Below, one piece after another: positions 23,601 through 38,100 of a stretch of 64,000 nucleotides of DNA (positions are counted from its first letter, which is position 1; the number at the start of each line of letters is the position of its first letter). The stretch lies in NCBI RefSeq assembly GCF_018687715.1, contig NC_056755.1, positions 12,784,501-12,848,500 of the forward strand, given 5' to 3'. The notes beneath the pieces are model-generated. The model saw only the letters and a program-made list of their open reading frames with translations. It was not told the DNA's origin and did no database searches. The position numbers and the translations under genes are program-made. The stretch is from Carya illinoinensis (taxonomy: Eukaryota; Streptophyta; Magnoliopsida; Fagales; Juglandaceae).

Positions 23601-26411
23601 TAGAGATAAATAAGCACTCCAACATGACTTCTCTTCTGATCACCAGACTAAAGCCTTAATAGAATTTTCAATTTTCTACCGATCCAGAAGTATAAGCAAC
23701 AGTTTAGTTGACCAGGAGAAACCATGCAGGTAAATAAGTGATCACAGTATAAACAATTAAGTAATGCCTTAAAAACTCACCGCTATCAAATGTGCAACAG
23801 ATGGTCGGTAGAGAATAGCTTTCCTTGGATTTGGAGTTAAGTTTGGATCAGTCATGTCTGCATTCAAATTTATATTGATCAATCCAGATGCTCCAGAATG
23901 ATCAATTGAGGTGCCATTCCCATTTGATTCAACTGGCCGCTTTTGATAGAGAGATCCACTTGGCTCCCATTCCAAACATTGTAGCATTCTAAAAGTATCC
24001 AAAGTAAGTTCAGCAAATTTGACCTGAATATAACAAGACGTGAATGTTTGTAAGATTTTCCTACTGCAGGAATTAATTAATGACCCATCTAGTATAGATG
24101 ATCTCTAATCAAGAAAAATACATTTAAACATGACTTATTAACCTCATTTTGGTGATAGCTTGTCAGCAGTGCATCTTGAAACTTTAGGACCTTCTTTGCA
24201 TGGAAGCAAGTCACATATGGAAGAGAAGCAGGATGCAAATCAAACATAGCACAATAACGCAAAGGTCTAACATCCATAAATGTCGAATCAACTTTCACGA
24301 AGTGGACAACTTCTTGCACTACTTGCTTCCATTCTTTGAAGTTAGTTTCCTGACATGAGAGTATAAATGCCCTTAAGCATGTCAGTATAATACTGGAAAG
24401 TAGTATCATTTGATAGCTATCTAGAAAGATCAAATTCTAATTAAATATTTTAAACTAAACCGGTGAAATTTAGGAGGAATCAACGATGTCCATGGTGATA
24501 TTCATGTAAATAGACTACCAAGAGATATACATTTAAAGACTCATTTTAATACTCCTAATCTATTAAATTAATAATTCATCAAGTCACATGCATCCAGTTA
24601 AACATTTTAAATCACCAAAGGTTTATTTTCAGAAAGTAAATTTTAATAGCTTGATTTATGAAAACCTGTTAATAAGTGGAAGGCGAATATTGTCTTGTAA
24701 AAAGAGCAAATATTCAACCGTCCTGCTTTCGCTTATACACATTTTTTGCCGTTTAGGCGACCCATGGAGCACGGTATTAAACAGTCCATCCAGCTAAGCT
24801 TTTTCTGGATTAAACTTCTGCGATACCTATTCTCTAATTTCTTGATGTTGGTGCCATGTTAGTTTTTCCAAGAAACAGCAGTCACCCATTAGTTTTACAT
24901 CACTGTCAGAAGTAACAAATTAGAGCACCCACAGACTTGCAGACAAAGACGAGACTTCCTTTTTATTTCTGTTTTCTTCTTGCCCCTTTCTCTTTACCCC
25001 TTCCTCTGTGTGGGTTAGTCACCCCGTCAACCAAGCAAATCTACTATACAGATCAGTTTAATACATGGCAACTCGCTATTTAAGCCACATTTGGGCCAAT
25101 AACGGAACAGCCATACTTTCAATAAGCATTAGTTCACACTATAACATAACTTTATCATCTTACATCAACTATAACACAACTTTACAGCTCAGGATTTGGT
25201 CATACAGTTCATCTATAGACAATAGAAAAAGGTAATATCTATTAATTTCAAATTTATAAGTCATATTCTGTTATTCACGTTAGAAAAGAGCATAACATGA
25301 ACATACGAAAGGTACTGCCAGTCCAGATTCCATAATCTATATATCTTAGCTATCACGACAGCTCAAATAGCATCGTCTCACTTCTAACCGAATCTGGATT
25401 GCAGACATAAACCTTTGAAAATTTGGATAAAATATAAATTATTACTTAAAATTTCTTGAAAGATCCTTGCACAATTTAAACTATTTTCTTTCTCTAAGAG
25501 TTCTAAAGTATTAACCATCCTCCGTGCTCCTAACTTCTAAGACGTTGTTTGGGTGTTGAGAAATTGAGGAAAATAAATGAGAAACTGAAACCACGCACTT
25601 CTTATAATCTCTTGAATAATAAAGGAAAATGTAAAAGCGCCTTGCAAAAGTTTGTATACATATTGAGTTAGAAAAAAAACTTTGACAAGTAGAAATTGGA
25701 GAACAAGGCAACTCGAATTACTCCGAATTATTTAATCCATTTTCCCAGCAACCAAACAAATCCAAGTGCGAGTAAATAGAACCAATTCCGTTAAATTTCA
25801 CAATATATAAAGAAGAAGAGAATATAAAGAAAGAAAGAAGATAAAAAGTCATACGAAAGTTAAGCTCCAAATTCACAAAATCCTCGTATGGCTACTATAA
25901 ACGAATAAATTACCCGAAAAGCAGCTTTGCTATCCTCGACAACAGCCTTAAACCGGTCCACGAGAGCCTTCACCATGTCGGTCCTTTTCAAAATCAAGGA
26001 GACTTGTAAAAACCTGGCGTAGAACCTCAGTTCCTTGAACCTCACCCCGACGTCCTTGCTGTAGCCTTTGGATTCCTCGAAATACCTCCGACTGAGAATC
26101 GCTTCGTAGAAGATGTAGGCCTCGACCAAGAACCTGGCCTCGCTGGTCCGCATGTACTGGGAAAAGTAGAGCTGGCCGATCCGGCTGGCGATCTCGCCAA
26201 TTTCCCAGCGGTTAAGGCCGGACTTGAGAAGGTCCCCCCGGTGCTCTTGCTGGTACTTCCAGAGGCGTGTGTACGCCTTGAACACTTTGTGGAAGTAGTG
26301 GTGGCTCGTCACCCGTCCGTACGCAGGTACGTCCCGGACCCTTGCGAACTTTCGGTCCGCGCCCTCCACGAGCGCCCGGAAGGTCTGCCGAACGACGTCG
26401 TTCTCAGCCAT
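20673..26411 (-). CDS. SCAI homologue (DUF3550/UPF0682), nine exons
   Basis: Exons: 26411-25914, 24349-24143, 24023-23781, 23046-22980, 22894-22700, 22539-22448, 21671-21489, 21402-21266 and 20859-20673. The join gives 603 codons including the TGA, and every phase matches. Eight introns; seven are GT-AG, and the sixth (22447-21672) needs a GC donor (AAG/GCAGGT) to keep frame. Family marks include FKAYTRLWKYQQEHR (about 44-58), RWEIGEIASRIGQLYF (68-83) and FYEAILSRRYF (101-111). In the C-terminal half are PLFLIIDSDNSHAFK, FTFFLTAPLPAFCQMVGL and a final FRVADYFHFDDM. Plant members are about 600 residues, so this looks complete. Human SCAI is nuclear, represses MRTF/SRF transcription and acts with 53BP1 in double-strand-break repair; the plant role is not established. 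The first intron is 1.6 kb and another holds a 17-C run. Confidence 0.93.
23433..23470 (+). repeat. poly-C plus CT-rich tract
   Basis: Seventeen C residues at 23433-23449, then CT repeats and more C, inside the third intron of the SCAI gene. Confidence 0.9.
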
Positions 26412-26438
26412 GTCGTGCCCAAACCAAAAAAAAAAAAA

Positions 26439-26477
26439 TCAATCCTCCGAACCGTATTGGTTTCCTCTCGCGGCCAT
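26439..26477 (-). promoter_or_regulatory. short upstream ORF and leader of the SCAI gene
   Basis: The presumed leader carries an ATG at 26477 followed by twelve codons in all and a TGA at 26441-26439, 27 bases before the main ATG. Further upstream is a (CT)n run (plus-strand GA, about 26519-26543). Whether the uORF is in the mRNA depends on the start site, which I cannot place. Confidence 0.4.
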
Positions 26478-26544
26478 TGGCAAACGAGGAAGTCTTGGAA
26501 GAAAGCGAAAACACCACACAGAGAGAGAGAGAGAGAGAGAGAGT

Positions 26545-29500
26545 GGTGGACTTTCTGCAATGAGATATTGGATGATTTGACAGTGGGACGACGGGGAAAA
26601 CCCGTACTTGCTGCTATCCGATTCCTGCTACAAATAGAGTGCTCTCCTGCTCCTGTCTCCTCCCGGCGGGTGTTGTTGCTGTGGTACACGCAAGTACGCC
26701 TTCCTGGGCATTCCTTACCGTTGGATGCGTTTTTGGCTCTATAATACTATTATCCTATATGATTCTATTTTCCCCCTTTTCTGAACTTTTTATTTGCAAT
26801 AAATTTATCACTTTCTTTTTTCTTCTTGGACATCGAAACCAATCAAAAGAAAACATCATAAATTACATTTTACATCTTTCCATTATTATTTTTTCTTAAT
26901 TTACACATTAAATTGTCAAAACTGATAACTAACATATTAAGTAATCAATAAAAAAATTAGTCATGTAGAGATCTTAATAAAATAAATTCACAAATTGATA
27001 TATTTTGATATTATACGTTAAATTATAAAATTACTTTTATTGTAAAATAAATATAACGTATCAGATGAAGTTATGTCAATTTATAAATTTACTTTTATAA
27101 TTTTTTTGTGATTTTAGCATTCTCAATAATCAATAGTTGACAAATAAAATTTGGCCATTAGTGATTAATCTTGAATGATTGTGCAAATTGACAAATCGGT
27201 ACATGGTTTCAATTGTCAAAATTGTTAGTTTATGACATAGTAAAAAATGATGGTGGTTTGTAATTATAAGTTTTGGTGATTTAACATATATATTAGGAAA
27301 AAATAATTGACACTTCAAGGATACAACATAATCCAAATACGAAAATATTTCATGATATAATTCGATGATAAAAGATTAAGTAGTTATAATTGATAGTCTT
27401 TATGCTAAAATATAAGATATCATGCCCTAATTCCCTCGACCTTGATCGAGGTTCTCTGTGGGATCATATGAGAATGGATTGTTTTTTGAGTTGTATTTAA
27501 ATGTTGAGTTAATTTCAGATGATTTGAGTTAATAAATAATAATATTTTACTAATTATATTAAGATGTGTTTAAATGTAAATAAAATATTGAGATGATTAA
27601 TATATGTGTTTGAACCTATAAAATATGTTGAGATAAGTTTTACTTTTTTTTATAGAAAATTAAAAGGTAGTAAATTCTATTAATATGATCAATTTGAGAT
27701 GATTTGAGATACAAACAAACGTAATCTTAACGTTTACAAAATGGGAGGACCATGCGTTGGTAATTAGAATTAGTATATTAAAAGGAAGGGAGAGGATTAT
27801 TCTCTTGTATTTTGGAGTATTTCGAAGCGAAATTGTCGCTAGTGTTTTATACAAGAGTGCTGCTACAGTTACCGAAACTTTTCTTTCGAATACTCATATA
27901 ATTAGTCTATATTTTTTTGTAATTTTTGATTTTATTTTCATTTATTTTTTTATACCCTTAAATATTTTTTTAAAATAAAAAAAAATTCACAACATCATTA
28001 AAAAAATTTACTTAATCGCTAAAGAAATAAAAAAAAAAAAAAAAAAGGTCAAAAGTATAGACCCAAATCATTTTCCTTTACACAAACTCACGAAGCAATA
28101 AAAACGATATCATACTACCACTCGATCGAAAAGAGAAAACAGAAAAGACCACGAAAGCAAAAGACAACAAAAGGCAAACGGGGACAAAAACAAAAACCAC
28201 AGTCCTCCCAAACTAAATATAAGAATCCCATGTGGCAAATGCATTACAATCATGCTATTATATTTATACATCTATAGGCAGAGACAGCTGCAAAGCTATT
28301 TGTACTTATGGTCAAAGTGTTTTTTCCAAAATGTATATACAATTATTGAATGAAATTATTTCTTTTTTTCAGTCCGGGAATAGACACTGACACTAGTTTT
28401 CATAATGCCACTAACAATTTCCCGTTCATCGAGGTGTAGGGTGTAATTATTCATCCATTATTTAATTTTAGGAGGATAATTTCGAAACAAGTTAGGTAGA
28501 TGTATTTTAAAATAAAAATATTTTTATAATTTAACGTATTATATTAATTTATATTAATTAATAAATTTATTTTTATATAATATTTCTATTGTTAAAGTAT
28601 TTCTAATATATTATTATTCTATACACCATTTGTTGTTATCTTAATTAGCCTTGCAACCCGAGTTAAAAATAACGAGTCTATACCTAGTCCGACTTGACCT
28701 GGACACCACTATTTAAGGTGCTAACCTGATCCGAATTGATTTATTAAAACAAAAATTGAGTCAAATCCGTATGAGCTAATTTGATCTTTTTTTTAAAAAA
28801 AGAAAAAGAAAAATACATATATATATATATATATATATGAAAATAGTGTTCTTTCTTCTTCATCGCGAAGGGACCTTGTTTGTACGTATTTTCTACATAT
28901 GAAACGACACTCACTTCATCATGTGGGATGGAGCAGTTCCAATACCTAATCCTCAGAATGTGCAAAATTCACCTCATAATGAGAAAGATAACTTTCATTT
29001 CCCTCCCTTCAAATTCCCCCAACAACCACATAGCAAATGTATACACAATCAAAAAATAAAAGTCCCAACAACAAGCAAAATCACTGGATACCATCGACCT
29101 TGATCATGATGAAAGTCTGTTTCATATTTTTCTTCCTTGAAGGCTTTTGGGTTGCTTCTCTAAAAAGTGAGCTGGTTTTTCCATATGATTTTTTTACCTA
29201 GTTTTATTTTTTTTTCTGAAGAGGAAGATCAACAATTATGGCCGGAGGTAGCGGTTGCGATGGTGGGGGAAGATGAGGAGGAATAGCACATGAGAAATCC
29301 AATTCTAGAGTGAGTGGCAGCGGATGTAGTAGAAGTTGCGAAGTGAAAGAGGTGCTGGACGGCTACAAGCTCATTTCTCTACCCGAGCTACTATTTTCCC
29401 CTTACAGAGTTTATTCCCTACTTGTGCTACCATTTCTCCACCCTCACGGGTTTTAAACAGATTCAATATCTTCAAGCTGTAGAACGACATTGATGCCCAC

Positions 29501-32100
29501 ATGGTACTTGGAATCTTGGAGGCTAGGGTTTGAAAGAACTGACAAATTGTTTTTATTAGTCTGTTTAACACCAAAACTCAAACCCATTGTTTTTAATGGA
29601 TTGGTAAACCGATCGCCGGTAACCCGTCATATTTCGGTTTGGGTCAGTCGGGTTTCCGAGTTATATGCACATGTGTAATCTTAATGTCATTTGATTTTGG
29701 TTAGCATAAATTATGTTCATAACGTGACTTGATATTATATATTAGATTATTAAATCTTTTTCCTGTAAAATAGATAGATATTGTGACATTAGTTTGTAAA
29801 CTCTATTGACAAAAAAATTAAGAAAAAAATGTAAAATAGATGTAACCGGCCTTAGTTTTTCGTAACCAATCAACGATCAAGTAATAAGAAAATGACTGCC
29901 ACAAAGGCAGTTAGTTCAAGGTCATGGAGTTGTTGAAGCGATGGAGAACCACTTCAGAAAAGGGTGTGTTTCTACCACTCGCATGTTCCGTAGATTCATT
30001 GTTTGATAATTGATATGATCTTTACTAGGATTCCTTGAGGGTTACAACTTTTTTTTTTTTTTAAACAAAGTGATGGTTTCATGCGGCTAGTTTTTTAAAA
30101 TTGGGCGTGTTTTTAATGTAAATTTTTTCAAATATTTTTTAAATATATTAATATTTTAAAGATTACCAATATATTAATAATCATTTTTTAATTATTAAAT
30201 AAAATATAAAATATAAAATTAAATGAACAAACTCATATCACATAATATTATTTTCTTAATATATATATATATATATAAATTGTCCAAGTCGTATAAGTTG
30301 GCTGCCTTTTGGTAAGTACAGGTCGGCACAACCACCATGTGATCTGGCTGTGCATCATTCTCTGTATTAACCGAAAGATATTTGGACAACCACCAAATGG
30401 GCCTAAACGTGATGCTGATATCTTCTTACATATCTCAGTCTTTTGTTCTGTTTGGAGAATATATTATATTTTGTACTAATACGATCATTCCTCCATGTTC
30501 TGCTGCCATTTTCTGTTGAATGTAGGTGGCTAATCTTAAAGGGAATATATAAATAAATAAATATATATATATATACATTTGATCAATTCTTTTTTCTTGG
30601 GCAATACACCAACTCCCAAGTTCACTTTAATAACGATCTATTACAATTTTTAATTCAAATATTTTTTACAATTTAAAAGAGTGAGAAATATTTTATCCAT
30701 AAAGAGATCTAAATTCACAATCTGACTGGTATTGGTATAGAATGTTAAATTGTAAATTTACTTTTATTCTAAAATAGGTCTAATACATTATAATATTAGT
30801 AGTGGTTTCAACAAATTTTAACCAAAATTTAACTAAAAAATTCACTTTTACAAATTTTAGTTTGTTACTTTTTACAATATTAAATAAGAGACTCAACAAA
30901 TCTATCACTATTCTATTAAAATATTGGTTTTGAACTTTTCATTATTTTAGTTATAATTGTAATTTGAATATTAATTTGCTATTAACAAATTACATATTAA
31001 TTCTCTAACGTTTATATCATTTTAAGATAAAATTTTCTAATGGTTTTTTTCTTACAATGACCATATGTTTTCAACTGATATATAATTTTATTTAAGTTTA
31101 TTGTTATATTTAAATATTTCTTCATTATTCTTTCCAAATCTATCAATATTTATTCCAAAGTTACAACTTTCAATACTGGTTGTTAGAATCAACCATGCAT
31201 TTTCTTCTTGAACTGAGAGTCTAAGACCAAAGTAGTGAAAAAATGTTATTATTTTATTTTAAAAATAATATTTAGTTAGCCAGATTTGGTCAGCGAAATA
31301 GTCTTGAACTATAATAAATGTTTATTTGTTGAGATTATTATAATAATTTATTATGTACTTTAGCTAAATTTTAATTTTATTGAGTTGATTACAAATATTC
31401 TCGTATAAAGATGTGTCAATTTATATATTTATTTTTATGAAATAATATGTATACATGTGTTTTTAAATTATAAAAATATGTTTAAATAAATAAATTATAA
31501 ACAATCTCAATCACCAAAATATGAGTGAGCCCGGTGTCTTGCCTTTGCTGCCCAAGCAAGCAAGGTATCCCTGACCCAAGTGTCTTAGCTTTGTTGCAGT
31601 AAGAAAGGTATCTGTTGACATTGTTGGCAAATAATTGTACAACCATTAGAATTGGACCCACTTCAGACTATCATTATGTGAAATCCACGAAGGTCAATTA
31701 TTGGGAAAGAAAAAATAAAGGACAATGCTATCTCCACGTAAGATTCTTATATAGAATCCTCACCGATAGGCTTAACTTTTTTTTTTTTTTCTTTACTTTT
31801 TTTCTTTTCTACTTTTTTTTTCAACATTCTTTTAAAGTATTTAAATATTTAAAAAAAAATAAAAAATTCATAAATTCATTTAAAAACAAATCCTTCATCA
31901 TTAAGGAAAAATTAAAAAATTAAAAAAAAATGCATTTCGGTAAAAAAGTTTACGTGGAAATAATATTATTTCCCAAAAATAAAAGAAATCTTGCATCTGT
32001 GAATGCCAAAATTAGACTGTAGCCACTCCAATGCGGCACAGAAAAAGATGCCAAAAGTTGTAATCTGTGAAATAAAGGGTTCGTTCAATAATAACAGTTA

Positions 32101-32137
<37 letters not shown>

Positions 32138-33060
32138 GTATTTTTAAAAATTTATAAAAATTTATTTTTTATTACTTTCTCATTTTTTTTAAACATATCA
32201 CATAAAATTATATTAGTTTATAATTTTTTTTTTATAAATATAACACTTTTTATTAATTAATGAAGTAAATAAATTTAGTTGTATGTAACATCATACGAAT
32301 TTCTTGCATTTATGAAATGGATATAAAGATAAAGCTGAACTTTATTTCAAGGCTCCAAGCATGGCTTTGTCATATTTTCCTATTTTCTATGGACGTGATT
32401 TTCTTTTGCTTTCTTAGGTAGAAGCTTTTCCTATTTATTATTAATATTGCGTCCTTTTTCTGAAATCTGGACTTGTCATTTCATTTAATATATTAAACGA
32501 ATGAGTAAGTGCTACATAATTATTTAAAAATATAATTATTTAAAAATAGTAAAATTTATTATTAAAAAATTAATTTATTTTACATGTAAGTCTCGTAGTT
32601 ACTTATTTTTTTCAAAAAGTTTACGCATCACTTACATATTCACGATTGTAAATATCATTTCTCTTTTATTTTGAGATCCATCACAGATTAATACTACTTA
32701 TCTATTTTATCATCATGTTTCTACCATCTCATAATGTGGCATTCAATAAATAGAGGCTGTTTATTATGTTTCTTTTAATATCACGTTAAGAAATATTAAA
32801 ATGATGATGGAAAAAAATAAAGTTGAGAATTAAGTTTTTCATTTTTACTTCATTATATTAGTAGAAAAAGGTCAAAACACTAATAATTTTTAAAATAATT
32901 TAACGTGGCAAGGTTTCACATTAGCGGTACGTTTAGTGTGTCACTAAACAAGTTTGCAAATATATTTATTCAAACTAAAGACAAATATAAGATAAATCAT
33001 CTAGGTTCTTACTAGAGATCAAAATATTAGTAGCGACACAAAGGTGTGGCTAAGGTGCGG
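26545..33060. other. long gene-free AT-rich stretch
   Basis: No coding sequence is recognisable on either strand beyond the SCAI promoter side. It contains (AT)n tracts at about 28818-28838, 30260-30278 and 30560-30575, poly-T and poly-A runs (28029-28046, 30050-30062, 31779-31790), a (TTA)n repeat at 32100-32136, and possible faint relatives of the recurrent AT-rich repeat at about 27480-27720. A GC-richer patch at 29220-29640 has no recognisable motif. Confidence 0.5.
32100..32136 (+). repeat. (TTA)n microsatellite
   Basis: About twelve ATT/TTA units in a row. Confidence 0.9.
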
Positions 33061-33061
33061 T

Positions 33062-33232
33062 GTGCATAGTGAGATGAAATTGAATGGTTTTAGATGAAAA
33101 TTGAATAAAATATTATTTTTTAATATTATTATTATTGTGAGATTTGAAAAAATTGAATTGTCTATTTTACTTTATATAAAAATATGAAAAAAATTATAAT
33201 GATAAAATTAGATGAGATGAGATGAAACATAT
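33062..33232. mobile_element. recurrent AT-rich MITE-like repeat, inverted copy
   Basis: It reads GAGATGAAATTGAATGG at the left and GATGAGATGAGATGAAA at the right, with TTTGAAAAAATTGAATTGT between. This is the reverse arrangement of the copies at 13.4 and 38.8 kb. Confidence 0.6.
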
Positions 33233-33239
33233 TCACCAT

Positions 33240-33967
33240 CTAAATGGGCCAGGGCAATGGTCCATTCATGTAAAGATAAACAAACTAAGGAATAGAACGG
33301 AATGGACATGCACCAAAGGAAGTGGAAAGCTTTCTTTAGTCTTGTTGTATGGGAGATTGAGAATCTTCCAAAGCATTCCCGTTTGAGGAAGTTCAAAAAG
33401 CGATAGTTCCAAATAAGAAAGGAAAAACAAAAGAAGAGCCACCTGACCTGACCTACAAATGATGAATGGAGGGAATTAAAGAAGTGGATGGATGTTTCAT
33501 GGCAGTGTGGGTCTTGTGGCCCAAATAAGAAATGTCACTGAAAACCTCACCGTAGTGCCGCATATGTTGTTTTAATTTTGAGTAATCCTATATTTAGCTA
33601 TAAATATTGTGAATTTTTTTTTAAAAAGAAGACTAAATGATATATATCACGCTCTAATTTTATTTTTATTATAAAATTATTCAGTAGTAATAAATGTGTC
33701 ACATCTTATATAATTTTTTTATATAAATATTGTATTTATCAACTTTTTTTAAAAAAATATACTAGACTTAGATATTCAAGCACTACAAATTTCATTTCTC
33801 TAGAGTGTCTAGTTAACTCTTTTCTATTTTTTTAAATAAACTTTGTATTTATTAATAACTTGTATTACTTAGTACATGATATTTCAATCTCTATGGTGTT
33901 TCGTATACAATCAGGTGCTTCTTCTATCCAAACTACTTTAGATTGTAAGTGTAAAGCTTCATTTGCT
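33240..33967. other. intergenic, no gene seen
   Basis: No coding sequence or element recognised. Confidence 0.45.
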
Positions 33968-34460
33968 AACAAGTGTGTAACAGCCCGCTAGAAATTCAAT
34001 TGTAAAATTTCTATTAACTTAGGAACCTCGTGAAAACCCCATAAGTTTTCACGAATCCATTAATCGTATAGGTTTTTGTCTAACTACATAGTTAGTGTTA
34101 TTATTTACTATGGTATCAGAAGTGTGTTTTTGATTATTGGAGATAGTTAGAAGTGTCAAAATGTATTATGGTTTGTGCCATTAGACTCGGAGGGTTATTT
34201 AAAGTCTTATGGCGCAATAACATTTTTTCATATTTTCGGACAAAACGTCTGTTCAAAACTGTAGATATTATTGAATAAAAAGAAATATCTTGAGGTAATT
34301 TTCATGAATATTATTGGGTAAAAATATTTTGAGTTGATTTTTATAGATATTATTAGATAAAAATATCTTAAGTTGATTTTTTGTAGATACTATTGGATAT
34401 AATATTATGAAATAATCTTTTATAGATATTTTGGGTAGGAGAAAACTACACTCAACTCTC
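33968..34460. other. possible LTR remnant with internal repeats
   Basis: TGTAACAGCCCGCTAG at about 33975 resembles the start of many plant LTRs. Four degenerate units of about 40 bp built on TAGATATTATTG and AAAATAT follow at 34266-34435. A matching second LTR, a polypurine tract or coding sequence is not seen, so this is only a suggestion. Confidence 0.3.
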
Positions 34461-37400
34461 AACTCCAGCCTCATCTCTTCCATATCTCATCCATAAGTAT
34501 CTCCAGCCACCTCTCCCCACGAAATTATCTTCATTTACACTTTCCATTGAAAGAATATCAAACACTCTCTCTCGAACAGCTTTTAGGAGGTCTTTTGCAC
34601 ACCCATTTCGAAACTTTTGTAAGTGTTTTATCATAAAGTCTCCTTCATATAAGTTGTTCCTTTTTGAGTCTAGTTTACATGGATATCTTATTCGCCCCAT
34701 TTGAAGATCATTTGGTCAGTCAAATATTGTGTAAACTATAGAAAGGTCATTCTGGGAGATAAACTGGAGAATATGTTATAGTTTGGAGTTTTTGACCAAG
34801 CTAATGGATAGATATTGGTCCGAAATTTTTATGGAGTATTGTTAACATGTATATGTGACTATTGGTTGAGGATTTTTGCATGATTAAAGGTTTTGATGAA
34901 AGATTTTCTTAGATTTAGAAACTTAGAAACTGGAAGAAGAAAAACAGTTTCTGTTTTGAGAAAGTTTAACTCTTTGGTAGTCTAAACCTATTCTAATGAC
35001 TTTAATAATTTTATTGGAAGATTCTAAGTATCTTATATACATGTTATATTATTATTTTGAAGATATTTGATGTTAGTTTCAAAGATATGAAATTTTATGC
35101 AAAGAGATATTCAAATAAGCCAAAGTGTGGATATTCTTGACTAAATTTATATTTTGGTTAATTTCTAACCATGTGATCTTGAATCAGAAGCTTATATATG
35201 TTTTAGGACATCTTTTTAAACCATGTGATGGTTTGGTTTGAAGATCATATATTTATAAGTCATAGATCAAAAGATTTATCATAACTACTTTTAGGTATAG
35301 ACATTCAATTATTTTATAAGCTTTTGACGTGCCAAACTTGATAGACACATTCCCCAACTTTCTTTTCTTTCTTACTTTGTGTGCAAAATCTCATACACCA
35401 CATTTACTTTGTCAGTTATTAATCTTTTTGAGATAAAGGCACTTTGATTGGGACATCTAATCTCATTTAATATTTTTTTCAACCTGTTAGCGAAAACTTT
35501 TGAGATGATCTTATAAGCTATATTGCGTAGGCTAATAGATCTATATATATATTCACTGGCCAGCCTTGGATGCTTTACTTTTTGGTTCCTTAGTTAACTC
35601 AGTTTGACATGGTATCAAGTGTTCCCATGCGGCCAGATGCAATAATTTGATAATTAGAAATGATTTGAATATAGAGTCCTTTCACAGATCAAACACGAAA
35701 AGAGCAAAAAAAATCTGTTAATTTTTTGCGTGTTTGGTCAGTAGAAAGATCATACGTCGACGGTATAAAAGCTTGTAAAAAAAATATAAACTTGCCTTTC
35801 TTAATATATATAAATAATCAAATGATTCATTCTCACACAATTTATGCAATATGCATTGCATTTCATCGCTTCAAATTAAGATTAAAAAAAATAATATTTA
35901 CAATTTTAGATTGTATAAATACCGTCAATTCTTTTTTTTAAAGTAAATAAATTTAAGATTTACATGATTTTTTTTTTTTAAATAGAATACGCGTGACTTA
36001 CATACTTTAAAATTAAATTCAGACTAAAAAAATATAGACTTTACCTTATATTGTTATTTTTAAGTCTTGAACCCGAATTAAATGTTGGAAATATTTGGAT
36101 AATAAAAGATATATGTCTAGATGCTGCTAGCGGGCCGCTCGTGCGACTAGTTGATTTTTTTTTTAATATTTTTTTAACATCCTTAGTAAAAAATGAAAAA
36201 AAAAAACATAATTTTATTAAAAATCACTTCTTTAATTATTAAGTAAAAAAGAATTAAATAAATCAAATAAAATGCATGGGTGTTAAGTTTGAGCGGGCAA
36301 ACTCATGGGTTCATTTATCATTTTCCATGTATGTAAACACTTTGTAAGCTATGTAAAAATAATAATAAGAAATTAGAAAGAGAGAACATGGTGTCGATGC
36401 ATGTTATGATGGATGCTTTCATTAGGTTGTGTTTGGTTGTAAATTCAACTCATCTCAAACTATTCACTTGATGAGACTAACTACTTTTTCAACTTCTTAT
36501 AAAAAAATAAATTAAACTCACCTTAAACTATTTCATATATTTTAATTTAAAAAGTTAAACTCATATCAGCTTAAAAAAGTTAAATCTATGTTAATGAGAT
36601 TTATAAAATATTACTATTTACAATTCATCTCAACATCCAAAAGTAACTTTAAAGTAGATTCTACCACTTCTAAATCTTGACATGCATTAGGCTTATTGAC
36701 AGTCTACTCTCAAAATATAACAAAAAGAAATGATATTCCCACCAAGACTCTCAATCGATTAATTTTTTTTTTTACTTAATAATTAAGAAAATTTGTTAAA
36801 CATCCTAATGGGATGTAAATATACCCTAGAAGTTATGATATTTTTATGTTTTTTATTTTTTAACAATATTTTTTGGTGGTAGTTGTTGACCAAACGCGGA
36901 ATTCATTGGCTTGCCAAAACCAAAAACTAGATCTGTATTTTCATTCGCCAAAACATCAATCCAATAAGAGAAATCAGTGTAGGCCCAACACTTTTTGGAT
37001 GTGGGTTTCTGTTTTCTCATTGTCATGTCAAATCTCATGGCCCATGTAGGAGCTGAAATTTCAGTAAATAATACCATTAGAAATGGCCACGCTGTTATCA
37101 TTATATTATAGATATTTAGATTAAAAATATTGTAAACAGCTCTTATTTGTGTTGGATGCCCCATCAATGCAAAAATCTAGTTATAAAAGTGAGATTACAA
37201 AAATAAATACTTTACATCAAGTGGATTAAGGTTGTAATTGAGCTAAGTACGAGTGAGTAGTACTTAGTTAAGTTTGGCTCAATTATCAAATAATCGGTTT
37301 GAGCTCGAGTTGAACTCAAATCAAGTTGAGTTGAATGCTTGATTTTAACGCTCGATTTGTTTTTTAGTGTGAGTGTTGTGTCAAATAATTAGATACACTT

Positions 37401-38100
37401 AAAAAGGAAAAACTGACTTCATAGTTCATTGAAGTTAGAAGAAACATTCAACCATAACAATTGGCTAAAACCTCATTTGAGTCCCACCAAAACAGAATCA
37501 CAGTCAAGTGCCTTTTTAGATAAGATGTGTGCAAGTTGCAACCATACATATTAGCCTCAATGACTTGCTGACCACCTATGTTCTGCCAACAATGTCTTCC
37601 TATAGCATCTATCTGGAATCATATTTTAAGCTACTGGACACTTTATATCTGTATCAAGGCTTCAGTTGCTGTAAATTATGGATACAAAGAAATTTTTTGA
37701 AACTTTGAAGATTGAGGGTAGATAATTGAGAGGGCTCACTGCTTTCATTAATAATAAAAAAGGGTGTTACCCAGTACACAAGAAGTATTCAAGCGATCCA
37801 TCTAACAAACAAAAGTAAACATTGTCATTTCTTGATGTAGTTTTAACCAATACTTCCTTTTTCTTTTCTTTTTTATAAAAATGTGTATTTTTAAACTCCT
37901 AAATCAAAATGTATGTCACTATTAAACTGGGAACAATTACTGGAAAGGCACACACACGTTGAAGAAGGCCATATTGGTCTTTAATGTGTTTCATGAATGG
38001 ATATAATTTTAGTGTTTTAGTTGGCAGTGTATGATTACTTGCTTCTAAATGGCTTTACCGCTGAGAGATTTACCTTTCCTCATCAATTAAATTGTTTATC
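34461..38100. other. intergenic, mostly AT-rich
   Basis: No intact gene seen. A stretch at 36424-36650 (TTCAACTCATCTCAAACTAT and later CATCTCAACATCC) looks like a diverged mobile repeat. At about 37612-37650 the plus strand could encode a worn SYWxxL motif resembling the exon that precedes the first clear LMBR1 exon, but I do not rely on it. Confidence 0.4.

Noticed and set aside
34109..34122. TGGTATCAGAAG as a retrotransposon primer-binding site
   Set aside because: Only about 135 bp from the supposed LTR start, no gag or pol follows, and a similar TGGTATCAAG occurs by chance at 35610.
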